A stretch of DNA of 64,000 bases. It comes from Phytophthora sp. 'mugwort'. Its lineage: Eukaryota; Oomycota; Peronosporomycetes; Peronosporales; Peronosporaceae. The position numbers and the translations under genes were made by a program. Below the pieces are notes generated by a model, which saw only the letters and a list, made by a program, of their open reading frames with translations, did no database searches and was not told where the DNA came from. Shown piece after piece: positions 1 to 13,900 of this stretch (its first letter is position 1; every line of letters begins with the position of its first letter). The stretch lies in NCBI GenBank assembly GCA_033558025.1, contig JAUCEF010000005.1:1612001-1676000 (forward strand), in the 5' to 3' direction.

Positions 1-33
1 AGTAAGTTTAGAACCACACAAAACTTCAAATTG

Positions 34-599
34 TCAATGCAGCACCTCAGCGGTGCGGCGCTCCAGCGTCAGCAAATCCTGGACAATTCGAGGTCGAACC
101 TTCTTCCTGTCGTCAATTATAGTATTAACACAGAAACAAAATCATTTCTCCACTAATATACAGAAATCTCCTACCTTTTCACTCGTTGCCGCAGCTTTGT
201 ATCCTTCATGAGCATGGCCAGTCGCAAGTTTTCCATGGCGTAAATGTCGCCCTTCATCCTGTTGTTATTGCTGTTGGTCTCGGCTGCTTGGGCTGCCAGC
301 TCCCGCTCGTCTGGGGGTAGCTGACGCAGTCGTCGCACCTCCGTCTTCCTCTTCCATTGCAACCGCTGCTCCTGCAGTTCCTGGTCCAGGCGGGTGGCGG
401 CACTGGCAAGCTCATACTTGTCCTTAACGGTCTGCTTGCGCAGCTTCGCCAACACCTCAACACGCTCCTCTTCTTCACGATGGACATCGACCTCCGCTGC
501 GCAGATCCAAGCCGCCTCGACTGATACCAGCGCGTTGGTGAACTTGGTGCTACTCTTCATCTTCTGTGTGTCCGTCCTTTCAAGATTTAGCGACTGCAT
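34..599 (-). CDS. Small coiled-coil protein, 165 aa, two exons
   Basis: Exon 1 is 175..599 and exon 2 is 34..106, joined across a 68-nt intron (107..174) with donor GTAGGA and acceptor ACAG. Read alone, exon 1 meets a stop (TAG) that overlaps the donor; splicing continues it in phase through KKVRPRIVQDLL to a TGA at 34. The product is almost wholly charged helix: a Glu-rich stretch (HREEEERVEVLAKLRKQ) near residues 40-60, then a Q/R/K-rich helix to about residue 95. There is no signal peptide or membrane segment. I do not recognise the family. Its size and composition resemble small axonemal or cytoskeletal coiled-coil proteins, but that is only an impression. The clean phase across the intron (498 nt in total, divisible by 3) is the main reason to accept the model. 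Confidence 0.7.
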
Positions 600-1994
600 T
601 TAATGATTGGAAAAATACCCATTTTCTGACAAAATATGTACTTTTCAAACGTATCTTGTTTTAGCAAACAGCGCATTTCGATAGTCTATCCTACATTTGT
701 TTGAAAAAGAATTCTGGAAAAATAAGCATACATTACCTTTATGATTTGGTACCTTTATGGATTGCATGATATCCATTGTGAATGTTGCTTGAGTCTCTTA
801 CGGTCAACCTTCGCGCAGCAAAGCAACGCCGAGGGCAATATGCACGTATCTTTTATTATGAAAGAACAAAGATTCTTGGGACGGTGGCGTAAGAAAGTTT
901 CTTTAATATGAAAGAACCAAAAGCTGCCCCTGGTATTTTAGTATTCGTTGTCATTGCTACCTTGACCAGCCAAGAAGACACCATCTCACGAGAAGGAAAC
1001 TAAGCACAACAAGCAGGCTAAGCACAAGAATCAAACAAAGCATTGATGTCGCTTCTGCAACAACTTCAGCAAGCTGCGTGAAGAAACCGTCACCACGGTC
1101 GACGCGTATGCGTATTCGGGTAGGAATCGAAGGTCCACTCTCGTGGTGTTTTTCGTCTGAACGACTAAGCTTCATTTTCCAAGGATAACGGTAACAAACG
1201 GTTCTGGGGCCATTGCGACATCCAACGCGCCAGAATCCATAGCGGTCCTCGTTCTACGTTGCGGTGCGGTGACGCGAGTGAAAATAATGAAGCAGCTATA
1301 TTTCATGGAGCCGCTAACATAGAGTTCCTGCAATACTTCAACCCGACAAACGAGGCCCTGGCAGAAACCGCAAGCTTATTCAAGATGGAAAAGAAGTCAT
1401 AACACTACACCATTGCACGGCGTTATTCACAACGCCAACAATCAAATTTAAAATGTGAACGCTGGAATTCAAAAACCTGCCAAATATATTACCTTCAAGA
1501 TTAAATATACCTGCTAATCCGTTCGATACATCAAGTTTCGCTCGGGGACATCATGGGGCTCAGCGACGATCTTCCAGTCTTTGGCCTCCTTGCCGCGTAC
1601 AGGATGCAGGCTCGCACCTCCTGTGAGTACTTCTTGTAGCTTGGTGATGGCAGGTTGTAGGCGTTCGCGCGAAGCTTCCAGCCATTTTTAAGTCCCCCAG
1701 ATCCAATCCTCCGTTCCTATTATAGAGAATATATTGATGAATATCATTTTGTAAAGGTCATTTAAATTCCAGCGTTCACATTTTGAATTTAATTGTTGGC
1801 GCTGTGAATAACGCTGTGCAATGGTGTACATAAAAATCCAGAGCTTCTCCGTGCCTCGGCATGGCTTAGTATTTCTAAAGTGATTCAGTTCAAGGACTCC
1901 CCCTGACAAGACTCATAATTGCAAAGAGAAAAGTAGCGTTCAATAATTTAATTATTGCCTCTATCGTATTCATTCATGCCAAAAACCGCTCACG
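600..1994. other. 1.4-kb gap with decayed coding relics
   Basis: No intact gene is convincing here. On the plus strand an open frame at 1169..1399 lacks a start codon; it contains HGAANIEFLQYFNPTNEALA and ends in TAA. The same frame continues after the stop as YTIARRYSQRQQSN. On the minus strand a 73-codon frame at 1688..1909 contains the related string YTIAQRYSQRQQLN. These are two diverged copies of one unknown coding sequence in opposite orientation. Another minus-strand frame around 1530-1690 (with EAKDWKIVAEPHDVPERN) also looks protein-like but has no start. A 72-codon minus frame at 957..1175 ends in a hydrophobic run and is unconvincing. The last part must also hold the promoter of the giant gene that follows. 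Confidence 0.5.
1406..1829. repeat. Inverted repeat, about 68-bp arms 1406..1473 and 1761..1829
   Basis: The left arm begins TACACCATTGCACGG; the reverse complement of the right arm begins TACACCATTGCACAG. I count about five differences over 68 positions, and all are transitions. Both arms translate in the same frame to nearly the same peptide (YTIA[R/Q]RYSQRQQ), so the repeat is probably two relics of one coding sequence rather than a transposon terminal repeat. Confidence 0.7.
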
Positions 1995-4900
1995 ATGTTT
2001 TTTGCTATTTTCGGAAAATGGCCTCTTCCGTTGACCGATTATCGACAAATCTTTCAAGAAGGTGTCCTGTTTATGCCGATATCTTCAAGTGACTTCGAGC
2101 ACACTTCATTTCTATCAAGTGAGCGAGACGGACGAGTTGGGATGGGGGCGCAGGCGTCATGCGATGCCGGCGCGAATAACCCCGCTGATCCGCAGGATGA
2201 ACGGCTGGCGGCGCGCGCGTGGCGCACGGGTGTGCCGTTCACGCTGCTGCATGACGAGGGCTTTGTGGTGGAGAAGTACCAGGAGCTGCTGACGGCATCG
2301 AGCACGCAGTCGGCGGCTACGCAAAGCAACAACAAGGCGCTGGAGGAGGCGCAGACGACGGTCTCGGGTCTGGACGAGGCCCCGATGGATGAGATGCAGC
2401 ACGCGACGGATATGGCTCGCATCAAGCTGTTTGCCCGCGCCAAGCGGGAGGAGGTTGGCGCGGGAGAGCCGAGCGGTTCGCAGCCGGGCTCTCCGTCCAG
2501 CTCGGGGCCTGGAGCGGCCTCCACCCTGACGTCCTCCATGGGCAAGGAGAACCCGCCCAGCGCCTTGGCTGGGATGGTGGGCAACACACTGTCAAGAGAC
2601 TCGCTGGAGAGCGTCGACAGCGAGAGGTTGCGCGCTCAACGAGACAAGCTGTTGCAAGTTTACTTTGAGCAGATTGCAGCGAGGATGAGGCAGAACAGGG
2701 TGAATACAGTGGAGCAGACGCCGGAGGGAGAAGGTTTGCAGGATGCTGGAGGAGGTGTGGCCCCGGTAGTGGCGACGGACAGCGATGAGATGTTGCCGCA
2801 TGAGATGCCGATCATTACTAGGCGACTGGAGATTTCGCAAGGGGTGACTGCGGCGAGCGTATTCTCGGTCGGTTCGTTGCGTATGCAGCTGGAGATGTTA
2901 CGAGAGTTTAGTGTTTTTAGTCCGAGGCTTTTTGAGAACGGAACGATGGCGCTTGTACAGACATTACTGGACAGCCCACCATTCGCATTACAAGACGTTC
3001 CTGTCGGGTCTCCTGAAGACGCCCTCTTGAGCGATGTGCACAATTTTTGCCGGGATGTTCTGCACCTCAAAGACGAAGGACATGTATTATCTGATGCACA
3101 ACGACAGGTTCTTCTCCTTCTACTACTCGCGATCGGAGTGAGCAGTGGACGAGTCCGTTTGCTGCTTGAATTTGTCGACGAGTTGCTTGCCTTGCCGAAT
3201 GAAATAGCTACTAATACCTCTCTTGTCCAAGGGTATCCGTTTGCAGCTTGGGTGAAAGTATTCATGCAGCGAATGCAGTCCTATCGCATTGATTTTGTGC
3301 TAGGAACGTTCGAAGACAGTGCGTTAGTGAATAAGTTCGCTGTGAAGACTCTTCCGGGCGAGGTAGAAAACGAAGATACAGAAAACGGCTCGGAGGAACC
3401 GGACGCTAACCTTTCAAGTTCGTTGGCTACGGATGGAAGCTTTGCCTACACATGGAACATAACGAAAGGCTTGGCAAAGATCGGCACGGGCCTTAATTTT
3501 ACTATTGCCGGAAGAGTATATTCAGAGATGCCAGCAAACGTGTATTTGCAATGTCTGGAAGAGAAGCGCACCGTTCGAAAGTTGGTGTACGGCTTTGGAG
3601 AGAATGCCAAGGATGTCTCTGAAGTCGCGAGGGATATAATGGCGAGAATTCGTGCCACGTTGCCCGTTGAAACATCGCAGGCGACAGTACATGACATCTT
3701 TGGTGCAGCTGATGCTTCGGAGACATTTCATGAGTTTAAGTTGCTTGTTTCGTATTATGTGAACAATATTCAGAATGTTTGCATTCTCGAAGATGAAGAT
3801 GTTTTCAATTTGCCTGTTTCGAGCCCTGAGGACGAACTCGCCGAGGTAAAGGTATGTCGGGCGTGGTACGGAGATCTGGATGTTCTAAGCACTGAGGCAG
3901 TGCTGGAGTTCTGCAATCTGCTTGAGCTACAACGATCCGAAACGGCGAATAATAACGATGTATTAGGTGTCACACTCTCGCATCAGCTCATCGAGCAGCT
4001 TCTGACATTGACCGGTATTCCACTGGAAAAGATGACAGATTCGAAAAAACTGATGGTGGTCTTTGCATGTGGCGACAATTCCGAATTCGTGGGGGCTCAC
4101 GTCCTTGAAGAGGGTGATCGATTTGTTGACGAGGAAGAGAGACTTCATGACGCCTATCTTTCGAGTCTATCATTCTGTGGTGACTCACTCTACCTGAACG
4201 TAATGTATCCTGAGAGAGACGTTAGTGGAATGCTGAGCAATGAACCGCATGAACGATGTCGTCAATTGCTGCGTATATCTCCTCAAGATCTGAGCTTTCT
4301 GGAGAATTTACCCTTGCAAAAGTGCATTTCATCTTCTTTTCGTACGTCCGGTAATACTGTGGAGTGCACGCTGCCACTATATGTTTATGTCACTGATGGA
4401 AGACTTATTTACGAGGTTGACATAAGGCCGGGTGATATTGGTGTCAATGTAATAAAACCAAAGGCAATTCCGGGGGGAGGAAAAACCCTGGAGATAACGC
4501 GGGAGTTCATTCTGGACGAGAAGACGGTTCTCTGTTGTGAGTTTTCATTATGTCTAGCGAAGATCCGGAGCACGCTAATCAGTAATGATGACAGGATGGA
4601 AGTACAGTTGCCTTCATTTTACACGAATGGTGCTTCACTGGGAATGCTGATTGTAGATCCAAATTCACAGGACTACGTTTCGTTAAAGAATCGCGTTCAT
4701 TGTATGTTATTCGACTGTGAAAGTGGCCAGGCAAAGAAATTGCACGATAACGGGGAGGAAACGGGTTGCCTGGAACGTTCCCTGTCAAGTATATCAGTGT
4801 GCTTTGACGCAAGAAACAACTTCTTGTGGTTATATGATGAGCACAAGAGAGTTCTGCTGTCCTATCAAAATTCAGGGAAGCGGGTACCTTTGGATGAGAA

Positions 4901-7900
4901 TTCGATCCCTTTGGAAGTTGCTTCCAGAAAAACTAGTGGGGGTGAAGAATCGAATTTCACGGAAACAACAGCGCTTTCACTACTTGGTTTCCTCTACAAA
5001 AATGCTGTTGCAAGCGATGGTAAAGATGGGGAAGGCAATGGCTCTGTGATAAGAATACCGTTTGCTGTAGATGCTGAAGTCGAGACGTTTAAATTGCTCC
5101 TAGCTTTTATCTCGAAGTATGTCGACATTTTTAAGGCAAAAGAAGCGTCCATTGTCCAGGTATACATCCTTCAAGCATGCCTTGGAATTCTAAACAAGAA
5201 TCTGGAGAGCTTGCTGCAACTTGCTGGCGGGCGTTGCAATCAAGAGTCATTCTCTCTCTTGATGTCAGGTCTGTCAACCCCTCTTGATAAGTTATTGGAG
5301 TTCTCGAGTGAGCAACAGGATTGCAAAGGTGTGGCGACAGAAGGTCAAGTACCGTCTCGGGGCTCCTCGTTATTGCAGAGTGATGAAAAGAGCTGTGTTC
5401 AAGTGGCATCGGTAGCGCTGGATCTGTATACGACGTCCATTCGCATTTTTCATTCTGACGTTAGCAAACAATTCACACATGTACTCAAATATTTGCAGCT
5501 GTGGCAGCAGTCGACGGCGACAAGGATGGAGTTAAAGATTCTAGCCCGCCTACTGGCGCATCTGTGTACTCGAGTGGATGCTATTTACCAGTCCTTGGTG
5601 ACGTCTGAAGATGCAATAGAACAATTTTTGAAGCTAGTGGAGTTCGCTGTGGGAATGCAGAAAAGACAGCTCCGCCGAGCATTTGTTGGATCAGATGACA
5701 TATCTGACGACGCTGCCGCCTTTCCAGACAGTAACGAGAGTTCATTTGAGCTGATATCACTCGTGAACGCAATTACACAAGCTTCCTTCGTGGCTCTATG
5801 CTGTGCAAGTGATACTCCTAGTCGTAAAGCGTTTGACGTTGCGGTTGTGGTATTTGATACAATACGTGATGCATGTTCAAGTATTTGTTGTGATGTGACA
5901 GACCACGTAAGGCAGCAGGATTGTCGAACCCGGTGGTCAGATATTGAGATTGTTCTCAAGGATGGGTTTGTCGGGATTTTGGCACCTGTTGTGCTTTCTT
6001 CCGGGATAATGCTTTTGCGAAATCGTAAGAGTATTGAAGCAATGTTGATGATAAATGATGACGGTGGGCCCGAAAATAGCGGGTCCGAGTTAGAGGTGAG
6101 CCAAGATCTTAACGGAAGTGTAACAAGCAAAAGCTCTGCCCTGTCATCACGCCTTTTTGAGTTTCTAAAGGATAATTCGTCCAAGTTGCTAAATTTCATG
6201 GTAAACTTGGATGCTCTGGTATCCATGATTGATCCGACGAAAAGGGAGCACACAGTGGAAAATATATCGATGACGCTCAAAACTGAAACCCTGGAATCGT
6301 CTCACGAGTATGAAAACAATATGGATGCACTAACGGAACTTCAAGTACCGGGGGCTACTCGAATGGTCATCACATTCGACCCGCGATCTCGAACAGAAGT
6401 CAACTACGATTACTTGACTTTCTTCAAGGACAAAAGCCAAGGAGAGTATTATGGAAGCCAATTTTATTCGGGGCGTGATTCGGAGCAGAATTGGCCCGGC
6501 GTTGGTGATAATCCTCCGTTAACTATCGAAAATGATCGCTGTTTTGTTTACTTCCACACAGATGGTTCCAATACTGACTGGGGATACAAGTTCACGGCGA
6601 CAGCCGAGATTCTGGAAAGAAAGAAGAGCTTGCAGCAACACTGGATCGTGTTTTTGTTGGAAAGTGTCGTTCAACTACTGGACGAAAGCATTAAACTTCT
6701 TGTTGACGGGAGTGCATTTGCACCTATTAAGGATATTGAGGTCCAGAACGAACAGTATCTACAAAGCGACTTATTACGAAGTGGCGTGTGCACCGGAGAC
6801 AGCAAGAATGCCGAGGTGCTGCGGCTGCTACAGGACTTTGTAGACCCACCAGAATCTTCTGATGCAGAGAAGGTCATTCAAGCACTTCACGTGCGCTCAG
6901 GTGTGTCTCGGCCGGCCATGGCGCTAGCGCGATCCACATCATTTGATCAAATCACAAGCTCCGCTCCAAATCAATGTGTGAATCGCGCTGTTCGAGCCGT
7001 GGCAGCGGCTATTTTGCATCACAACATGTGGGGCATGGATGCGTATGCATTTACGCAAAATCTGCGCGACGATATATCTGAACAACTACTTCGCGGCTGG
7101 AAGAACGCACAAAAGATGCGCGACTGGTTTCACCTTGGAGATGCTGCTGATGCTGGCATCCATGGGCAGACGGTGCCTAATCGGCGACGTTCCGGACGAT
7201 TACGGCGTCAACCTTCCGCTTATAAAGGGCTCTCTGAAGAATCCCTTGCGATTTTGTGTGACAATGTCATTAAACGAGCGAGATTTTTGTTGGAGATCAC
7301 TCCCGTGTCGTTCGCCTACGTGACTGGCGCAAAGCGTAGGTGGGGCTTGTTGGCAAAGTACGGTCATGCAATTGGAAAGCAAAGCTCTACTGATACTCAG
7401 CTGGATAAGTGGTACAACCTCCTGGATGAGTTACAAGCTGCAACAGAGCTGAGAAGCCTCTTTCAGTACCGAAGGTCGTCAAGTGAGCGACTAAAACATG
7501 GTCAAGTGAAATCGGTTACGGAACAAGTTCTCGAGTTTATTCAGAGTGATGTGGATATATCAGAAGTTCAAAAAGTGATCGACGTAAGGAATCGAAGAGC
7601 GGCGAGTCGGGCGCTAGGTATGGAAATCCTTATTCAGGCACTGAAAAACTGCCCAAGTTTGCGCTTGCGAGGCATTTTACTAGAGTCTTTCACATCGACG
7701 CTTAAGAGTTTCGCCATCGCTAACTCGCCTACAAATGTGCCTGGCTCGAGCTTGATAAGTCCAACATCAGCTATGGATTCGTTCCCACGCTTGCACTTTG
7801 ATACTTTACTGTCTGGATGCGATGAGTCGCTGCGTCAACGAATCGCGGAAGCTTTTGGCAATTGCCTTACAATATTCGCTCAACAGCTCGCATCAACTCC

Positions 7901-10900
7901 AGATAATGGAACAAGTTCAGGATTGATAACAGCTGTGTTGAGGTGCTGCGCTATGGATTATGACTTAGAAGATTCGTATTTACTTCAGGAAAGCGGGGTT
8001 CTGCCGCAGATATTGCGTCTGCTCTCTTCGGATTCGATCCCGACTCGAAATGCAGCACAGTCTCTTTTAGGTGTGCTTCTCTCACGGTGTATTGCCGGCC
8101 GAGTCGAGTCAGATCAGGAAGCAGGTGATGATGATGAATATGCTGTTAGTGATGCACACGATGTTTCGGTCTTCCAACGACAGCTATTTGCAGCAGTTGG
8201 GAACCAGCTTGAAAGGATTGTTTCTGCCGTTAAATCTTCGCTGAACTCAACTCATGACAGGGGGTTCCACAAGTCATCGCCCCAATACCTTCCTGAAAAT
8301 TCGCCTGGATTTACCGCTCCATGTCTACAGCAAAATGTCGTCAGTTGGAACCATTCTATCATGCTTTGGGTGTATAGCTTTAGCAAGGGCCCATTATATG
8401 CTCTTAAGTTAGGAGATGAAGTACGTCATGGGCCAAACTGGAGCGGAACTGACGAATTAGAAAAGGGAGAGACAGATACTGGAACTGTCGTGAGCATTCC
8501 CACCCCAACCAAAGTTCATGTTCGGTGGAACTCGTCGGGTCTGACTTCTCAATGCGAATTTGATCCCAAGCGTGGAATTTTTGACGTGGTCTTAGTCGAT
8601 GAGGGTGCAGGTGGCACAATTTTCTTCAAAGGCAACAAGAATATGATCAGAGATACGGCAGCGGCCAAGCCTTGGAGCCACTTTGGGCTGTTTCTAACGG
8701 ATAGACGGATGCTCGTATACAAAATAGCCTGCGGATCCGACAAAGAAAGCGTCTTTGAAACCGACTATGAAATGGATGCTGATCAGTGGTCTCATGTCGC
8801 TATCGTGCAGGATGAAGACATATTGAGAGTGTATGTCAATGGCTCAATGGTATCGCAGCACCTTCTCGAGTCGTTTTTAGTGATGAATGCAAATATGAAC
8901 CCAGCCGAGTCCGCCATCATTGAATCAGCTCATCCTCTTGAAGACTCTATTGATGAATATTGTCCAGTGCATATTCCAGGTGCTCTCAAAATTCGCTTAA
9001 CGTTTGATCCTCTATGCGATATTGATGGTTCTACAGGGTTTGTGCGGTTCTACAAAGACGCAAAGTGTGTAGATTATTGGGGTGAAGACAAGTATACTGG
9101 CAAGTACAGTGACCCTGAGCGCAATTTCCCCGGTGCTCAAAGTAACCGCGCTCGAAGTCTCCAGCACGCAGAAGCGTCCAACGTGGATTTGAATGTTCTT
9201 GAAATTCCGTCGGATCGATTTTTGGTATATTTTCACAACGAAGGGAGTTCCAACAGCTGGGGCTTCAGGATCCTTGCAGCCCCAGAATTCACCACGACCG
9301 AAGAAGAATCTACGAGCTTAAAAGCGCACTTGAATCCCTATCCGTTCTACTTTGGTGCGGCTCCTGGACGTGTCCTAGATGAGCCTGCAGCCAAATGCTG
9401 GATTTATCAGCCAAAAGTGTTGAATTATTCCATTTCGGAAAGTGATTTAACAACCGAGATTCAGACGAGTTTCCCATCAACGGAGATCGTTTCAAACTGT
9501 GTTCCTTCTGAACGTACTTTGCATATACTTGGATTGATTCGAACATGTGCTGAGACTTCATTTGGGCGGAGCCTCATCGGTACTCCAGTAAACCTCCGAG
9601 ACATTATGTTTCTATCGTTTGATGATCGGGTATCTGTAGAAATTCGAATTGGAGCCATCAGGGTGCTTGAAGACCTTGTTGGGATCCTAAGTCCGGACAT
9701 CATGGACACGCAAGTAGCGAAAGCGCTTCCAGACGAAAGAGATGGCTTCCTGTCGTTTGTTTTCAAACGTTTGGGTCGTGCGTTAAACGTTTGGCAAGCT
9801 TACGAAGATGACAACGCAGTCGTGGTAGATGAAGATGAAGAAGATGCAGATGGCGCTCTTCTAGAGTTGCGGACATCGGCACAGGGGGAAACAAGTTTGG
9901 TGGCTGCTTACATATCGCTGCTTCGTGGTGCGGCGGGGTACTCTTGCTGGAGGGATCAACTATTTGAATTGGTCATAACTGGGCTGCAATCTGTCCAAGC
10001 GCATCAAGGCAAATTGTCGGAACGAGACGTGGGGCACATATTAGCATCGCTTGCGATATTAGGTGGAAATTACGGGGGTGCTTATGTCGGAGGCAGGGTA
10101 AGCTGCTGTGTAAATGTTGATGGCAAGGAGATGGTCGAGACAGGATTTCTGGTACAATTCCGCACGAAAAGTGGAAGCCAAATCGCGCGCGTCATCTTTG
10201 ACTGCGATCAATCAAGCACCGTTGATGTACCTTTGACCGATGTCGCTCACTTAGATGACACCGAGAAAACGGAGCTCGCGTTGTTTCTTAAACGAATGAT
10301 ACCCTTTGCGTCGGAGCTGAAGGATTTATACCAAAGCGTGCTCGATCTAAGTGTTAGTAGATGCCCCTCCGGTGACTCATATCAGCCCAAACTCACAAAA
10401 AAGGAAAACGTGGAGGTACTGGAAAGCGAACATCCCTATGCTGCAGGTGAAGACGTGACGTACTCGCTTAATTTCCGTGGTGCTACCGAAATAATAATCC
10501 GGTTCGATAAATTGTCATGTACCGCTGGTCCGAACGACTTTATTCAGTTTAAAAAGCGGGAAGGAGATCTCACAGAAAGGGGTGGAAATGATAATAAGTA
10601 TTGGGGCGAGGAAAAGTATTATGGTGAGTCATTTCCGGGTGTGGGTCCATCACCCCCACTCCGTATTCCAGCTGGAGGTGTTGATGTACATTTTCACACG
10701 GAGAGCTCGTCTAGTGGTATTTCTGAGTGGGGGTTTAAGCTGACAGCACATGCCTTCGAAGAGACCTTGACCTATCCGCCTGAGATTCCGCCAGCCATTA
10801 TGACAAGTGCATTAAGCGATATCCGTGCGAGGTGTATAAAATCTATTGGACAAGTTGTTGAATCGCTGAAGCGTGCGGATGTTGTTCCCACCTTTACCAC

Positions 10901-13900
10901 GCTGGTACCATTGCTGACGAAGATTGCTAATGCTCCCTGTGACGGGCGCCCAATACAATCATCGCCGAAGTCGCAGATATTTGAGTCGAAACATCCATAC
11001 GCAAACTCGGTGATGGAATACATGAAAGTAACTTTCAGTGGCGCGTCGACGTTGACGATCAGGTTTGACCCACAGTCCCGAACGGAGCAAGGATGCGACT
11101 ACCTTTGCTTCTTTAAAGACAAGTCGTTGACGGCCCGGTGGGGTGCGTATCAGTACTGTGGGGTAGACAGCGACGCTAACTGGCCCGGTGTTGAAGACCG
11201 ACCGCCGCTTGTCATCCCCGCTGACTCCTTCACGCTTCTTTGGACCACTGATGCATCAAATGTCGACTGGGGCTGGAAATTTAATGTAACAGCCGAGTTT
11301 CTGCCAGAGTTTCCTCTTGATAAAAATCTAAAGCAGCTCGATGCTCGATCTTACAGGTTGTTTGAGACGCTGTACGAAAAAATGAATCATCAACGAATCC
11401 CACTCAAGAGCGAGTTTGCCGAGTTCGCTGAAACGGATAATTTATGCAAGGAAAAGCAAAATTCCGATCCAATTCGCCAGCTGCTTACAAGTTGTAGCTC
11501 GAAGGGGGCAGTAAAGCTTGCTGAGTGGGGCAGCATAACGTCGAGAAAGACACAGCAGTTTCGCGTAGCTGCTGAAGATGCAGTTAAGGTTTATGAGAAG
11601 AAAAACCGCGATTCAAATGTTTTGGCTGAGCTGGAGACGGGAACGGAATTTATTGCTGAAGCTGATCTGGACGGGTGGCTAAAAGTTACTTCGGATAACG
11701 TTAATCAGCTTGATAAAGCAAGAGACGGTTGGATATGGCAACGCTCGGGTGATACTATGCACGTCAGTCCCTTAGCTGCGTGTGCCAATGGAGAAGATTT
11801 GCTAACATTGGGGGTGGATGACCTCAATTTAGAAGATATTCATTCAGTGCTGGAAATGGACGAGAGTAACGATGAAGAAAAGTCTCTCATCAGTTTATGC
11901 TCTCCTTTCGTATTTGATGAGCTGAAAGGACAAACCGACCGAATTCAGAGTTTGGCATATGATTCCCACCGAGCGATGGCGACGAAAGCTGCACGCGATG
12001 CAATCCTTACATTCCTTTCATGTGACCCCCAAAAAGATCCGATCCCGCTTAGTATCTTCGGTAATGCCGAAGACATTCTTCTACTCTTGTCGCATTTTTT
12101 CTTAGCTGCAGATTCTGACGCTTTTGACAATCAATCAGGAGTGTTACTTGCACTACGGAAGCGATTGAAGCATATGGTGCTAAGTGGCGTTGACGACTCT
12201 ATTTTGTCTGCTGTTGTCGTTCGATGTCTAGAGATTCTGAAAAATGGCCCACAGCTGCTCCCGAAGGGCCGCGGGGCCGTACGGACATTAGAAAGTGCCC
12301 ACCCGTACTCGGATAACGCAGATCAATACTGGGATATCTCGATTCCTGGAGCCACGAAAATCAAGGTCTTCTTTGATCGTAGATCCAGAAGCGAAGCTGG
12401 ATGTGACTATGTGCGACTTTACAAGGCTGGATCTAACCGAACGGAAACAATTGGCCCTGACCAGATTTGCGGGCGACGAGAGAGTGAAAACTGGCCAGGG
12501 ACAATCGATTGCCCTCCTCTGTATATCGAAGGTGATTCGTTTGAAGTGTACTTCCACTCTGATTCGAGCAATAATGATTGGGGCTTCAAGCTATACGCTA
12601 TCGGAATCTTTAAGGAGGAAGATAGACTGCCCTGTACCGACAAAAAGAGCCCCAACGATTCTGAAATGGTTGTGAAGCTGCTGTCAATGGCTGGCTGGCT
12701 TTTGGAAGCACTGAGCTCAATTTCAGACTCTAACTTTCAGGCGAGCCCCACAGCGTTTCAAATGTTGTATTCGGCTGAAACGTTGCAAACGCTGATGTTA
12801 AGTCTGGATGAATCGCCCCAATGGATTAAGACTTGCGCACTTCAAATACTGAGTAATATGGCTCAGAGTGCAGCTTTCCATACACTCCCGACCGTCCTCA
12901 TTGAGCATGTGCGCGATTTACTGAACGTGAAGATGCGGGCGAAGCACCAGGCTGAGGATCGTGTGAAATTGAAGTCTCCATATTTTCAGGCGCTGGTACA
13001 GTGTGCCATTGCAGTTGATCTATCAATCGATAGCCATTGCTTCGAAGATGTAGAGAGTTTCGACATGGGATCCATCTGTTCTTTGCCGTATCGACCCGGT
13101 ATGAACGATGGTACTTCTACTTCTGTAAGCAGTCTCAGACCATCAGCTTCAGGATGTTATCAGTTCCTGCTACGGTTTCAACGACTCGTATCAACGGTGA
13201 CTATTGGACTTATGGACGGAGTATCTGGAACGTCTTTGGGAGCGCCAAATGTGTTTGTACAGTGGGAAGACAACGGAAAATTATCGTTTAATGCACCTTC
13301 CAATAAGCAACACCTCATTGAAATTCCTGAATACAAAGGTCGATTTCGGGAAGGAGACACGGTGATCATCCTGCTTGATCTTTTGCGACAGACATTGACA
13401 ATCCGGAAAAATAGTATCGTGGCCGCACTTGTAGCAGGACCAGCAGGCTCGGGGGCATTGGTTCGGTGGGACGAACTGCATCCGTCGCTGCACCCCAAAA
13501 GTGACGTTCGACTGGTCGTTTCTCATTCAAGCCCCGATAATCAGATCAAGTTGAGCTCATTAAGCTGTTCTTCTATCGCGCTCATCCCTCAAACTATAGT
13601 ACCAAATTGGTATGGCAAAGTTGTCGATGCTGTAAGCATGATGTTGGATTTTCGCAAAAACTTGTCATCGACAGTGATTTCAAGAGAAAGTCGTCATCCC
13701 TTGGCATCTTCAGCGGCTTCTTCCAACTCTGTACGTGAGCTCATTAACATTGATGATGCGGTGGCAATAGAGATCCGCTTTGACAAAAGAACCATATTTC
13801 AGAAAAGCGATGAGCTCCACTTTTACAGTGCAAGTAAATCTGGTGCAGCATCATCTGACGATACTGGTGATCCATATGCAGTGTTTTCGGGCATTAACGG

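Noticed and set aside
957..1175. Minus-strand 72-codon frame with a hydrophobic C-terminus
   Set aside because: No homology is recognised, there is no promoter or splice support, and it lies in a relic-bearing gap.
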